The position numbers and the translations under genes were made by a program. 64,000 nucleotides of DNA, from contig CAZUUU010000003.1 in NCBI GenBank assembly GCA_964622685.1, positions 1-64,000 on the forward strand, in the 5' to 3' direction. Each line of letters begins with the position of its first letter. Within the stretch, counting starts at the first letter, position 1. Under the pieces are notes generated by a model. It ran no database searches and was not told the origin of the DNA. It saw only the letters and a list, made by a program, of their open reading frames with translations. Source of the DNA: Methylibium sp964622685. Lineage in GTDB: Bacteria > Pseudomonadota > Gammaproteobacteria > Burkholderiales > Burkholderiaceae_C. Of the stretch, positions 51,832 to 61,689 are shown piece by piece.

Positions 51832-53867
51832 CCGAACCGGTCGATCACCCATCGGGGACGTCGCCACCGCCGGCGCCACGCGTCGGCGCGGCGGTGGAGC
51901 CCGGCGTAGAGACGGTAGGGACGGGCGTCGCCGGCCAGCGCCAGGCTGCCGGGCAGCCATCGGCTCGGGTGTGCAGCGGGACGCCAGCGCCCCAGCGTCA
52001 GCGCCTGCAGCCAGGCCTGCATCGGCGGCATCGCCTCGGCCAGCGGCGCGTGCGCGTCGTGGTTCACCGAATGCGAGCAGGGCATGGTCGCCAAGGCGCG
52101 TGCCACATCGACCGGTGGGCGGCCGAAGGTCTCGCGGCCGATCGCTAGCGCCAGCGCGTGCAGCGCCGTTCGCGTCGGCGCGCCGGACGGCAGCAAGGGC
52201 AGGGCTTCGGCGAGCGCCGTGGCATAGGCCAGTACCGCCTCGCGGTAGTCGCGCAGGCCCCAGTCGACGATCGCGGCGTCGGGCTGCGGATCGAAGTCAG
52301 GCCGGACCGCCGCCGGCTCGTCGACAAGGTAGCCGCGCGTGGAGCCGTGATCGGCCTCGCACAGCATCTCGAGCAGATGCGCCGGGCCCGGCAGCACCCC
52401 GTCCTCGCACAGGCTGTAAGCCTCCCAGCCCTCGGGGCGGTCGGCCGGCTGCTCGAGCAGCTTGAGGTAGTAGCCACGCGTCACGACGTCCGCTCCGGCG
52501 GTCTGCAGGATCCTCGCCAGCGCCTGTTGCAGGCGGCCGCGCCAGCCGAGGTCCACGATGGCCCAGGACGAGCCGTCCCGCAAGCCCTGCTGGTCCAGGT
52601 AGGCCAGGGCGCGCGACCGCAAGGCATGCGCATGCGCCAGCGCGTCGTCGGCGGGGACGAGTTGGACCAGGCGACGAGCCAGCGCGGCGTTGTCGAGCGT
52701 CGGCGCCAGCTCCGCGGCCAGCGCCGGCCAGCGTGCCGACATCGCCGCAGCGCTCGCGAACCCCAGCCGCCGCGCCAGCTTGGACGGATCGGCCAGTCGG
52801 TCCGGTTCGTCGAGGAGCGCTTCGAGCTCTTCGACGTCCCAGCGCCGCAACGAGGGCGCAAACCACGCTTGTCGCGATGCGTGCAGGTAGCGAAGGTCGA
52901 TGCCGGGCGCGCAGCCCGCCGCTTGCAGCCGGCGCGCGATGGCCAGCAGCACCTGGCCGTCGCGGGCCAGGAAGTACAGGCGGGACAGGCCGCGTTGTCC
53001 GGCGTCCATCAGCAGCCACCAGACGTACATCGTCAGCAGCGGGCCGGCATGGCATGTCCCGAGGAGCTGGAGGCCCGCGGCGGTCCGCGGCGCGCCGACG
53101 GCCGGTGCGACACGCAGGCGAGCCAGGCGCATCGCGCCGGCGACCAGTGAGCGCAGCGGCAGCGGCACCGCGTGCTCGGCCAGCACGGCCCGGGCGCTGC
53201 CGGGAAGCTTCGCCTCTTGCACCAGCGCGTTGCGCAGGCCGGCGGCGCGGGCCTGTTGCGCGTCGCTCACGGGGTGGTCGCCGACGTGCAGCACCTGATC
53301 GGGCCGCAGGTCCTGCCAGGCGGCCAGGGCCAGTGCGAACAGGCTGCCGCTGCGCTTGGTGGCGCCGCGCTGTGCCGAGACCCAGACATCCCCGCTCGTC
53401 AGCGTGAACCCGCAGTGGCCGATCAGGTCGGCCACCTGGCCTTCGTCGAGGTACATGTCGCTGAGGAAACGCCGGCGTCGCTGCTGACGGACGGCTGTTT
53501 CCCAGAGGTCGCGGATGGCGGGCACCGCCACCATGCCGGCCCGCTCGACCTCGAGTTCTATCGACCGGGCACGATCGGCCGCCGCCACCGACCAGCCGAG
53601 CGTCGCCGCGAGTTCGGCATAGATGTCGTCCATGCGCGCCAGGTCGGCGCCCCACTTCGCGCCGGCCCGGCGCTCGCAGGCGGTCCGCAGCGTCATCCAG
53701 GCGTCGTCGTCGAGCGCGATCAGGCCCGCCGCGCGCAGCGCCCCGGCGCAGGCCGCGAAGACATGGGCCGGCAGCGCCCAGCGGCGCGTGATCGCGGTGT
53801 CGAAGACATCGACCGTCAGGGCGCTGGGGGCCGAGGCTCCTTCCAGGATCGACGGCGCGACGTTCAC
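51828..53867 (-). CDS. COG5610-type HAD-superfamily protein of polysaccharide loci
   Basis: 679 residues. N-terminal HAD domain: TVDVFDTAITRRWALPAHVF (DxFDT), then RRFLSDMYLDEGQVADLI and VLHVGDHPVSDAQQARAAG. The remaining 430 residues (RLYFLARDGQVLLAIARRLQAAG, DLRYLHASRQAWFAPSL, GSSWAIVDLGWRGRLQQALARIL, YYLKLL) are conserved in this group but lack a known function. GTG 53867 overlaps the stop of the upstream glycosyltransferase. No membrane helices. Confidence 0.85.
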   Translation of the reverse strand: MNVAPSILEGASAPSALTVDVFDTAITRRWALPAHVFAACAGALRAAGLIALDDDAWMTLRTACERRAGAKWGADLARMDDIYAELAATLGWSVAAADRARSIELEVERAGMVAVPAIRDLWETAVRQQRRRRFLSDMYLDEGQVADLIGHCGFTLTSGDVWVSAQRGATKRSGSLFALALAAWQDLRPDQVLHVGDHPVSDAQQARAAGLRNALVQEAKLPGSARAVLAEHAVPLPLRSLVAGAMRLARLRVAPAVGAPRTAAGLQLLGTCHAGPLLTMYVWWLLMDAGQRGLSRLYFLARDGQVLLAIARRLQAAGCAPGIDLRYLHASRQAWFAPSLRRWDVEELEALLDEPDRLADPSKLARRLGFASAAAMSARWPALAAELAPTLDNAALARRLVQLVPADDALAHAHALRSRALAYLDQQGLRDGSSWAIVDLGWRGRLQQALARILQTAGADVVTRGYYLKLLEQPADRPEGWEAYSLCEDGVLPGPAHLLEMLCEADHGSTRGYLVDEPAAVRPDFDPQPDAAIVDWGLRDYREAVLAYATALAEALPLLPSGAPTRTALHALALAIGRETFGRPPVDVARALATMPCSHSVNHDAHAPLAEAMPPMQAWLQALTLGRWRPAAHPSRWLPGSLALAGDARPYRLYAGLHRRADAWRRRWRRPRWVIDRFG

Positions 53868-55003
53868 GCGTGCAGGCCCTGCATCAGCGTCAGGAAGCGC
53901 GGCTCGATGGTCGACCAGCGGTAGTGCTCGCCGATCGATGCCGCAGCACGGCGCAGCGCCGGCCAGTGCTCGCGCGCGGACCAGGCACGGCGCAGCGCAT
54001 CGGCCAGGGCGCGGACCTCGTAGGCGAAGACGAAGCCATGCTCGCCGTCGCGCACATAGGCGGTGTGCGTGCGGATGTCGCTGACCAGCACCGGCAGTCC
54101 CGCCGCCAGGTACTCGAACAACTTGGTCGGCGGATTGAACCGCCAGTAGGTCTTGTCGGCCCACAGGCAGATGCCGAAGTCGGCCCGGTCCAGGAAATGC
54201 GGGATGCGATGCCCCGGCACGCGCGGATGCAGGCTCACGCTGCCGGTCACGCCGAGCCGGGCGCAACGCTCGGCGCACGCCTTCATCTGCACCTCGTCGA
54301 CGCCGACCAGCGTGAGCTCGACGGGACAGCCCTCGCGGCGAGCGACCGCCAAAGCGTCGATCATCAGGTCGCGGCCGCGGTCCACGTGCACGGCACCCGC
54401 ATAGACCAGGCGCAGCACCGCGTCGGCCGGTGGAGGCGTGGGGCGGTCGAACGGGCGCGCGAAGGCGTCGGCGACGCCCATCGGGACCAGCGTCGTGCGA
54501 TCGGGGTGGCAGCCGTGGGCCACCAGGTCTTCGAGGTGCGCTTCGCCGATGGGCATGACCAGCGCTGCGCGCCGCGCGCCGCGGTACTGCAGCCACGTCA
54601 TCGCCTGACCCAGCCACCGTGTCGGCGGGCGCGGCCGATCGAGGTAGTGGCTGGGATGCTCGTTCCAGTAGATCGCCTGAGGCGCGCCAAGGTCGACGTT
54701 GGCGATCGCGGCAATCTGGCTGCCCAGATGGACGACGAGATCGGGACGCTGGCGCCGCACGTGGCGAGACACACACACCCAGTAGTGGGCCAGCGCTGCC
54801 AGGCCCCGGCTGCGGGGCCGCAGCACGATCACGTCGGCCCCGGGCGGGGCGACCTCGTGCCCGTGGAGCGGCGCGCGACACAGCACCGTCAGCCGGTAGC
54901 GCTTGGAGAGGGCGTCCAGCCGGTAGGCGAAGTCGAGGAAGCCGATCTGGCCGTCGACGAACCAAGTCACGACGATGGCGTGAGGCAGGGAGGATTCGCT
55001 CAT
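53864..55003 (-). CDS. GT4-family glycosyltransferase
   Basis: 379 residues. IVVTWFVDGQIGFLDFAYRLDALSKRYRLTVLCRAP start; donor domain with RLVYAGAVHVDRGRDLMIDALAVARR, VSLHPRVPGHRIPHFLDRADFGICLWADKTYWRFNPPTKLFEYLAAGLPVLVSDI. Co-transcribed with the HAD protein on -. ATG 55003 is preferred; upstream in-frame sequence has no better start. Confidence 0.87.
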   Translation of the reverse strand: MSESSLPHAIVVTWFVDGQIGFLDFAYRLDALSKRYRLTVLCRAPLHGHEVAPPGADVIVLRPRSRGLAALAHYWVCVSRHVRRQRPDLVVHLGSQIAAIANVDLGAPQAIYWNEHPSHYLDRPRPPTRWLGQAMTWLQYRGARRAALVMPIGEAHLEDLVAHGCHPDRTTLVPMGVADAFARPFDRPTPPPADAVLRLVYAGAVHVDRGRDLMIDALAVARREGCPVELTLVGVDEVQMKACAERCARLGVTGSVSLHPRVPGHRIPHFLDRADFGICLWADKTYWRFNPPTKLFEYLAAGLPVLVSDIRTHTAYVRDGEHGFVFAYEVRALADALRRAWSAREHWPALRRAAASIGEHYRWSTIEPRFLTLMQGLHA

Positions 55004-55154
55004 GCAGCGACTGGGTGCGGGCGGCGGCCGGCGCGCGGAAGGTTGGGGGTGGATGCTCCCTGCGGACCATGACAGCACCGTGTGAGGCAAACGGCACTGG
55101 CTGCGCCGGTCGACATCACTGCCGTGTCACGAGGGCGGCTTACGCTCTTCAACG

Positions 55155-56360
55155 ATGAAGCTGTCGGACGTCGTGCCAGCCGGCCAGACCGAGCCGGATC
55201 CGGAGCACGCCGATCCGGTGGGGCCGCGTGCGACCGTCGTGTGGTGGCACCCCTGCATCACCGACTACCGCCACGGCCTGTTCGAGCGCCTGTCGCGGTC
55301 GTTCGACCTGCGGCTCTTCCTGATGGTCGACAGCCCGTTCGCGGGGCCGCACGCCCAGGTCCAGTTCACGAGCGGAGGCCTGCGCGGTCCGTCGATCAAC
55401 CCGCTGCGTGTGCCTTGGCGCGACGTCGTCGGCCTGGCTCGCCTGGTCGGGGCCGGCGATGTCTTCGTCTCGTCCTTCACCCTCAACGCCTACACGCTGG
55501 CCGGTCTGGTGGTTGCGCGCTCGCGTCGCACCCCGGTGGTGGTCTGGGAGGAGATGCAGCGGCTGCCCCGCATCGGCCTTCTGGCCGGCCCCAAGCGGTG
55601 GCTGTTGCGCTGGGCTTCGCGTCGCGTCAGCGCCTACTGGGTGCTGGGGCAGCCGCAGCGCGATCTCCTGCTCCAGCTGGGCGTCGCGCCGTCGCGCATC
55701 TTCCAGTGCGGCGAGGTGCCTGCCGAACGCTATGCCGAGGTTCCCGCCGAGCCCCTGGACATCGAGCTGGCCGACGACATCGATGTGGTGCTCTTCCTGG
55801 GGCGGCTGATCCCCATCAAGGGCGTCGATATGCTGCTGCTCGCCGTGGCCGAGTTGCAGGTGCGTCGGCCCGTGGCCCTGCTGATTGCCGGTGACGGCGA
55901 ACTGCGCGGGTCCCTGGAGACGCTGGCCCGGGAACTGGGCCTGCGACACGTGCACTTTCTCGGCCACGTGGCACGCCGCGAGCACAAGGCCTGGCTGCTG
56001 CGTCGCGCCGACGTGCTCGCGGTCCCCTCGATCTTCCTCGGTGACTGGGCCGAGGGCGGTCCCCTGGTCATTCCGGAAGCGCTGTCGGCCGGGACACCGG
56101 TGGTTTGCACGCAGGCCTGCGGCAACACCACCGACTACGTCCGCATGACCGGTTGCGGCCGGGTCGTGCCACCCGCGGACGCGACAGCGCTGGCCGTGGG
56201 GCTGAACGAGGTCCTGGCCGCGGCAGTGCCCAGGGAGCACAACATCGCCGCAGCGGCGCGGCTGCCGTCGGCTGACCAGCAGGCGCGCGAGTTCGCCTGC
56301 GCCATCCAGTTCGCGGTGGACGGCGTCGACGATGAACGGCGCGGCGCCGTCGTGGCCTGA
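55155..56360 (+). CDS. GT4-family glycosyltransferase
   Basis: 401 residues, GT-B fold. VWWHPCITDYRHGLFERLSRSFDLRLFLM start, donor domain VLFLGRLIPIKGVDMLLLAVAELQ, LLIAGDGELRGSLETLARELGLRHVHFLGHV and AEGGPLVIPEALSAGTPVVCTQACGNTTDYV. Divergent from the previous pair across 150 bases. Overlaps the next gene by 29 bases. Confidence 0.88.
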   Translation: MKLSDVVPAGQTEPDPEHADPVGPRATVVWWHPCITDYRHGLFERLSRSFDLRLFLMVDSPFAGPHAQVQFTSGGLRGPSINPLRVPWRDVVGLARLVGAGDVFVSSFTLNAYTLAGLVVARSRRTPVVVWEEMQRLPRIGLLAGPKRWLLRWASRRVSAYWVLGQPQRDLLLQLGVAPSRIFQCGEVPAERYAEVPAEPLDIELADDIDVVLFLGRLIPIKGVDMLLLAVAELQVRRPVALLIAGDGELRGSLETLARELGLRHVHFLGHVARREHKAWLLRRADVLAVPSIFLGDWAEGGPLVIPEALSAGTPVVCTQACGNTTDYVRMTGCGRVVPPADATALAVGLNEVLAAAVPREHNIAAAARLPSADQQAREFACAIQFAVDGVDDERRGAVVA

Positions 56361-57786
56361 TCGGCGCGCCGCGTCGCGGCCGACGGTGCACGGGGCGGCC
56401 CCCGCGAGCGCATCGGCGGACCTGGGCCGGTCGTCGCCGTTCCCCGCGCATCGGCCGCTGCTCCTGCTGCTGGGCGGCTTCCTGGTGCTGCATCTGGCCC
56501 TGATGGGCTGGGACCAAGTCGCACCGTCGGCCTTCCTGAACGCCGACCGGGCGCGCCCGCGCTGGGAGCTGATCCAGCAGTGGATCGCGATCGGCAACCT
56601 CGCGCCCGATGCGCGCGGGTCCGCCTGGACGGCCCTGCTGCTGGCGAACGGCAATCCGGGCGACTACCTGCCGCAGGCGATCGTGCTGGCCGCGCTCGGG
56701 CGCGAAGGTCTGGTGGCAGTGCAGGTCGGACTGATGCTGCTGGCCGGTGCCGCGGTGCACGCCATCGGTCGGGATCTGGGGCTGAGTCCGGCCCTGGCGC
56801 GTTGGGCGACCGCCGCGTTCCTGATCTGGCCGCACTCGCTCGTGTTCGCCCACCAGTTGTCCACGGAGGCCTGGCACACGCCGTTGCTGGTGATCGGCAC
56901 GGCCGCGTTCCTCCGCGGTGTGCGCGCCGGGGCCTCGCCGATGTGGTGGTGCGGCGCCGGGCTGCTGTTGGGCGGCGCCACGCTGGTCCGGCCGGTCACG
57001 CTGCTTTGGCCGGCGCTTCTGGGCCTGGGGTGGGCGCTGCGCGGCGCCACCGGCCGCGCGGCGACCTTCGTCGTCGTCGGTCTGCTGCCGGTCCTGCTCT
57101 GGTCCGCGTGGATGGGCGTGCAGACGGGCCACTTCGGGATGGGTGCCTCCAGCCGCGATCTCGGACACAACCTCTACCAGCGCGTCGCGCGCATCGTCGA
57201 GACCCTGCCGGCGGACCGACAGCAGCAGGTCCGCATGACCCACCTCGCCACGACGTCGAAGGTCCTGGGTGTCGGCGACTACGCGAGTTTTGCGGTCAGT
57301 GAGCCGGGTGCGACGCTGCAGCACCTGCTGCGCGACGCAGCGGTGTTCGCGTTCAAGTCCGGCGTCGAGCGCATTCCGATCGACTACGTCGGTCTCGATC
57401 CGGCGCAACGGGCCCGCTTGCAGAACGGCGATCTCGGCTGGCGCCGGCAGCTCGAGACCGACGGCCCGCTCGCGGCGCTGGGTGCGCTGTGGCGAGACCA
57501 GGGGGCGGTGCTGGTGCTCGGGCTGCTGGGTGTGCCCCTGATGGCTGCGCTGTGGGTGCTGGCGGCACGCGGCGCGATCCGAGCGTGGCGCAACGGACCC
57601 CGGCGCGAAACCGGGCGTGCAGCGGTCGCGGTCCTGGCGGGCCTGCTCGTCTACATCGCTGCGATGTCGACGGTCGCAGACACCGTGCAATCGCGACTGC
57701 GCGCGCCGGCCGAGTTCGCCTTGTTCCTGCTCGCCGTCGCGGGCTGGTCTCGCCGTGATCGTGCGCGCGAAGCAGCAGAAACCTGA
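56332..57786 (+). CDS. Integral-membrane glycosyltransferase (GT39/GT-C-like)
   Basis: 484 residues with about ten helices; periplasmic first loop with NADRARPRWELIQQWIA and NGNPGDYLPQAIVLAALGREGLVAVQVGLMLLAGAAVHAIGRDLGLS, and LIWPHSLVFAHQLSTEAWHTPLLVIGTAAFLRG. The layout resembles lipid-linked sugar transferases of the GT-C class (PMT/ArnT). Probably adds a sugar in the periplasm. Convergent with the next gene. Confidence 0.72.
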   Translation: MNGAAPSWPDRRAASRPTVHGAAPASASADLGRSSPFPAHRPLLLLLGGFLVLHLALMGWDQVAPSAFLNADRARPRWELIQQWIAIGNLAPDARGSAWTALLLANGNPGDYLPQAIVLAALGREGLVAVQVGLMLLAGAAVHAIGRDLGLSPALARWATAAFLIWPHSLVFAHQLSTEAWHTPLLVIGTAAFLRGVRAGASPMWWCGAGLLLGGATLVRPVTLLWPALLGLGWALRGATGRAATFVVVGLLPVLLWSAWMGVQTGHFGMGASSRDLGHNLYQRVARIVETLPADRQQQVRMTHLATTSKVLGVGDYASFAVSEPGATLQHLLRDAAVFAFKSGVERIPIDYVGLDPAQRARLQNGDLGWRRQLETDGPLAALGALWRDQGAVLVLGLLGVPLMAALWVLAARGAIRAWRNGPRRETGRAAVAVLAGLLVYIAAMSTVADTVQSRLRAPAEFALFLLAVAGWSRRDRAREAAET

Positions 57787-57802
57787 GCGCGCGGCCGGCT
57801 GC

Positions 57803-58978
57803 TCAGTGGCGGCCGTCGACGGCGATCATCGCGGCGTAGAGGCGGGTCAGCGCGGGCAGGTTGGCGTCCTCGCTGAACAGCGACTGCACCCGGCTCCGTG
57901 CCCGCCTCGACAGCTCCGTCCAGCGGCCCGCGTCGACGATGGCTTCGACGGCGAGGGCATAGGCCCCGGCCGGGGCGCCGCGACTCAGCACGGCGCCAGC
58001 GTCCCCGACCACCGTCCGCGTGAAGCCCTGATCGCTGCAGATCGGCACCAGGCCGACCGCCATCGCTTCGTTGAGGGCGTTGGAATGGCCTTCGCCGTCG
58101 TGGCGCGACGCGAAGAGGAAGAAGTGATGCTGCGCTGCACGCGACAGGATCGCCTCGACCGAGAGGCTGCCGGCCCACTCGACCGGCTGACCGGCGTAGC
58201 TCGCCTGTAGCGCGCGCAGGTAGCTGGCCGACCCGTTGCCGATCAGTGTCAGCGAGGCGGCGTGGCCGCGCGCCCGCAGCGCAGCCAGCACTTGCAGGGC
58301 GGTCTCGATGCCTTTCTCGCGGACCAGCCGCCCGAAGTAGATCAGCCGGATCGGATCCCCCGGCGCGAGTTGGCGCTCGGCCAGAGGCTGATGCAGCGAG
58401 GGTGTGTCGATGTAGTTCGGGAAATAGAACGGCGTCTGCCGCGTGCGCTGGCGAACGAAAGGCCCGTACTCGCGCCCTTCGACGGCCACCTGTGTCGCCA
58501 GCCGCAAGCTGCGATCCACGATGCGTTGGTACAAGCGACCGCGGCGCTGGTAGTGCCGCACGAAGGTGCCGGCCCGGACATCCAGCAGCACCGGCTTGCC
58601 GACCCATCGGGCGCAACTCAGCAGCAAGCTCTCGGCCCACGCGAAATGCATGTTGAGCGGCGTCAGATGGAGCAGGTCGTAGTCATCGCGGCGCCTGATC
58701 AGCTGCGCGGCCGCCCGCACGAAGTGCTGCGCATAGGCGGCCAGCTTGTGGACGGCCGTCCGCGGTGCCTTCGGATAGGGCAGTTCGACGACCGTCCACC
58801 CGTGGCGGACCAGCGCATCGCAGGTGCGGCGATTGGCAGCCTCGTAGCCTCCGCCGGCGGGTTGACCCGGTGCCGCGATCGGACCGCAGAACATCACGCG
58901 TCGGGCCTCCGGTATCGATGCCGGTGGCCGCCGGTCAGTGGGCGCGGATCGCAGGGCGGGGTCGTCGATGGCCAGCAT
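57803..58978 (-). CDS. GT4-family glycosyltransferase
   Basis: 391 residues. MFCGPIAAPGQPAGGGYEAANRRTCDALVRHGWTVVELPYP start; donor domain IRLIYFGRLVREKGIETALQVLAALRARGHAASLTLIGNG and FFLFASRHDGEGHSNALNEAMAVGLVPICSDQGFTRTVV. ATG 58978 is chosen over a TTG at 59005. It stands between two + genes. Confidence 0.86.
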   Translation of the reverse strand: MLAIDDPALRSAPTDRRPPASIPEARRVMFCGPIAAPGQPAGGGYEAANRRTCDALVRHGWTVVELPYPKAPRTAVHKLAAYAQHFVRAAAQLIRRRDDYDLLHLTPLNMHFAWAESLLLSCARWVGKPVLLDVRAGTFVRHYQRRGRLYQRIVDRSLRLATQVAVEGREYGPFVRQRTRQTPFYFPNYIDTPSLHQPLAERQLAPGDPIRLIYFGRLVREKGIETALQVLAALRARGHAASLTLIGNGSASYLRALQASYAGQPVEWAGSLSVEAILSRAAQHHFFLFASRHDGEGHSNALNEAMAVGLVPICSDQGFTRTVVGDAGAVLSRGAPAGAYALAVEAIVDAGRWTELSRRARSRVQSLFSEDANLPALTRLYAAMIAVDGRH

Positions 58979-59106
58979 GCTTGCAAAGGTTGAAGTCCGG
59001 AGCAACCTGTCCGGCAGTTGCCGGCGCCATGGCGCTTCCCATGCGCAGCATGGCGCGGGTCGGTGACGCCGCAGTGGCAGGGGGCTGCGTCGGCCGGCAT
59101 CGCTTC

Positions 59107-61551
59107 ATGGGATCGACACGGCCGTGGGTTAGAAGCGTGTTCGTGACTGTCCGCGCGAAAGCCCGATCCCGATCTGGCAGGGCCGCGCTGGCAGTCCTCG
59201 CCGTCGTGCTGGGCGGAGCGCTTGTGCTGGTGCCCCGCGCCGTCGCTGCGTCGGCCGGCGGCTCGGCCGACTGGCTCGACGAGGTCGACTGGACGCAGCG
59301 ACGGCTGATCCCCCGCGACGGTGTTCTGTCCCTCGACAACCCCCCGGTCTTGTCATGGCCCGCACACCCGCAGCGCACGCCCGGTGCCAGCTACCGGCTG
59401 CGTCTGCGGGGTCCCGGCGACCTGACGCAGGATGTCACCAGTCCGGTCCCGCGCTGGATGCCGACCGCACCCCTGCCGCCGGGCGACTACCGCTGGCAGG
59501 TCGGTATCGACGCCGCGACCGGCTTTGCCCTGGGCCGAGAGAGGGCGTTCCGCATCGATGCGCGAGCGTCGGCCTCCTGCGTCGTTCCGACCGGGAGCGA
59601 GGTGCTGGCAAGCCTGCGGGCGCGCCAGTGGCGCCCACGCATGTTGCCGCGTGGCGCCGAGCTGGACGAGGCGCGCACCTCCTGGCAGGGCGTGCGGCGC
59701 CACGAGTTCCGCATCTTCATGCGGGCCGTCGACGACGCGGCCGGTCGCGAGCTTGCCGCCGCGCTGGCGCCGGAGACCGCCACCATCGCGACGGCGCTGG
59801 CCCTGGCCTGGCGCTATGCGGGCGACGAGACGCACGCGCTCCAGGCCCGCCGCACCCTGCTGCTGATGGCCGGCTGGGACGCCGAAGGTCCGACGGGCGA
59901 AGTCGCCGACGACCAGCGCAACCGGGCCGTGTACCTGTCGCTGGCGCGAGGCTACGACTTGCTGCACGACTCCCTGACGCCGCCCGAACGCGAGCGGGTG
60001 CTCGGTGCTGCGCTGGACCGGCTGCGCGCGTACGTGACGCGCGAGATCGACAGCGGCGGCTTCGATCGCCTGCCGTACCGATCGCATGCAGCCAACGCCA
60101 TGAGTCACGCCGTCGAGGCGCTGGCGCTGCTGGCCGGCGAGTCCCCCGAGGCCGATGCGATGTTCGAGCGCGTCTGGGACCACTACCGCACGCTCTATCC
60201 GGTGTGGGGCGCCCAGGACGGCTCGGACGGCAACGGCACCGGCTACGGCTGGCTCAACCTCGTGCAGCCGGCGCAGGCCGCGCTCGTGCTGCTGCATGCC
60301 ACCGGCGTGGATCTCGCGTGTCGCGCCCACCTGCGACGGGCCGGACTGCAGCCGGTCTACTTCACGCCCCCCGTGCGCCCCGGTTCCCGCGGTCGCCTGA
60401 GCGGCCCGTGGCCGCCTTTCGGCGACGGCGCTGACCCGCACGGCGACTACCTGTTCCCGGCGCTCGCGGATCGGGAGTTCCGGATCTACGCCGCGCTGCA
60501 GCCACAGCCGCTCTACCGCTGGTACAGCGGACAGGCGCGCCGCCTGATTCCCGCCACCGGTCGCGAGGACTACCACCCCTGGTCCCTCGGCCTGCTCTTG
60601 ATCGCACCGCCGGAGTCCGCGGCACCGGACGAGCCGCCGGCCGGCACGCCGGACGCGATCGCCTTCGAGGAGAGCGGCGCCGTGGCCATGCACAACGCCC
60701 TGGCCGATCCGGGGCGCACGTCGGTGTTCTTTCTTTCCGGGCGCTTCGGCAGCTGGAACCACTCGAAGGCCGAGCAGAACGCCTTCGTGGTCACGATGGC
60801 CGGCGAGCCGATGCTGGTGGGCAGCGGCTACTACGAGTTTTCGCCCCACGGCCGGCGCTACACGCGCCGTACGCTGGCCGCCAATGCGATCACCTTCGAC
60901 GGCGGGCAAGGGCAGGCCGAGGACGATGCCGGCGAGCCCGTCGAGTCGATGCAGTTCCGCGGCGAGCTGGTCGCCAGCCGCACCGAGGGCGACCTGTTCT
61001 TCGCGACCGGCGATGCCCGCCTGGCGTACCGCCAGCGACAGCGCGGCAGCGGCGAGTTGCGGCCGCGGGTCACCGAGGCTCTGCGCACCGTTGCCTACTT
61101 GCGCTCGCAGGGCCTGATCGTCGTCTACGACCGGCTGCGCAGCGAGTTGCCGCGGCGCTGGGAGTGGAACCTGCATTCGCTGCAACGCTTCGAGCCCCTG
61201 GCGGACGGCTCGGCGGTCCGCGTGCGCGGCGGCAGCCAGACGCTGTGCGTCGACATGCAGGGGACGGCCAGCCGCTTCGAGCAGACCGACGCCTTCCCGA
61301 TCGAGCCCGAGGAGGTCGCGGGCCGGCCGAAGCCGCGCCAGTGGCACGGGCGCTACAGCACCATCGCGTCGACGCGGGCTGCGGTTTTCGTGGCCGTGCT
61401 GCGCGAGCACTGCGGTGCCGGACCGACGCGGGTCGAGGTCGACGAGGCCACGGGCAGGGTCAGGATCGAACTACCGACGGCGTCGCCGGAGAACCGGCGA
61501 CCGAGCCTCCAGTTCGACGGGGCGGCCGTGACCTGGTCGGGCTTGCAATGA
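59107..61551 (+). CDS. Exported heparinase II/III-like polysaccharide lyase
   Basis: 814 residues with a leader (about 24-48, RAALAVLAVVLGGALVLVPRAVAASAGG). An N-terminal beta domain (about 60-150) is followed by an alpha/alpha toroid (YLSLARGYDLLHDSLTPPERERVLGAALDRL, SHAANAMSHAVEALALLAGE). The heparinase C-terminal domain has GSWNHSKAEQNAFVVTMAGEPMLVGSGYYEFSPHGRRYTRRTLAANAITFDGGQGQ. Unlike the 37295 lyase it is exported, so it may trim the secreted polymer. ATG 59107 is a choice; GTGs further in are possible. Confidence 0.82.
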   Translation: MGSTRPWVRSVFVTVRAKARSRSGRAALAVLAVVLGGALVLVPRAVAASAGGSADWLDEVDWTQRRLIPRDGVLSLDNPPVLSWPAHPQRTPGASYRLRLRGPGDLTQDVTSPVPRWMPTAPLPPGDYRWQVGIDAATGFALGRERAFRIDARASASCVVPTGSEVLASLRARQWRPRMLPRGAELDEARTSWQGVRRHEFRIFMRAVDDAAGRELAAALAPETATIATALALAWRYAGDETHALQARRTLLLMAGWDAEGPTGEVADDQRNRAVYLSLARGYDLLHDSLTPPERERVLGAALDRLRAYVTREIDSGGFDRLPYRSHAANAMSHAVEALALLAGESPEADAMFERVWDHYRTLYPVWGAQDGSDGNGTGYGWLNLVQPAQAALVLLHATGVDLACRAHLRRAGLQPVYFTPPVRPGSRGRLSGPWPPFGDGADPHGDYLFPALADREFRIYAALQPQPLYRWYSGQARRLIPATGREDYHPWSLGLLLIAPPESAAPDEPPAGTPDAIAFEESGAVAMHNALADPGRTSVFFLSGRFGSWNHSKAEQNAFVVTMAGEPMLVGSGYYEFSPHGRRYTRRTLAANAITFDGGQGQAEDDAGEPVESMQFRGELVASRTEGDLFFATGDARLAYRQRQRGSGELRPRVTEALRTVAYLRSQGLIVVYDRLRSELPRRWEWNLHSLQRFEPLADGSAVRVRGGSQTLCVDMQGTASRFEQTDAFPIEPEEVAGRPKPRQWHGRYSTIASTRAAVFVAVLREHCGAGPTRVEVDEATGRVRIELPTASPENRRPSLQFDGAAVTWSGLQ

Positions 61552-61689
61552 GCTCGCTGCCCATGAGCATCGGAGTGATGGGGATGACCTGTACAGCAAA
61601 GGCTGGACCCGGCCGGCTTCGGCGGACGCGCTCTCAGACGAACTTCACGCAGACCCGACTCACCAGCGGCACGCCACGGCGCGATCTGC

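Noticed and set aside
51828..55097. A single 1089-residue fusion protein on -
   Set aside because: The frame is open across the boundary by chance. The upper part is antisense-like relative to the true glycosyltransferase frame (53864-55003), and the HAD protein starts at GTG 53867.
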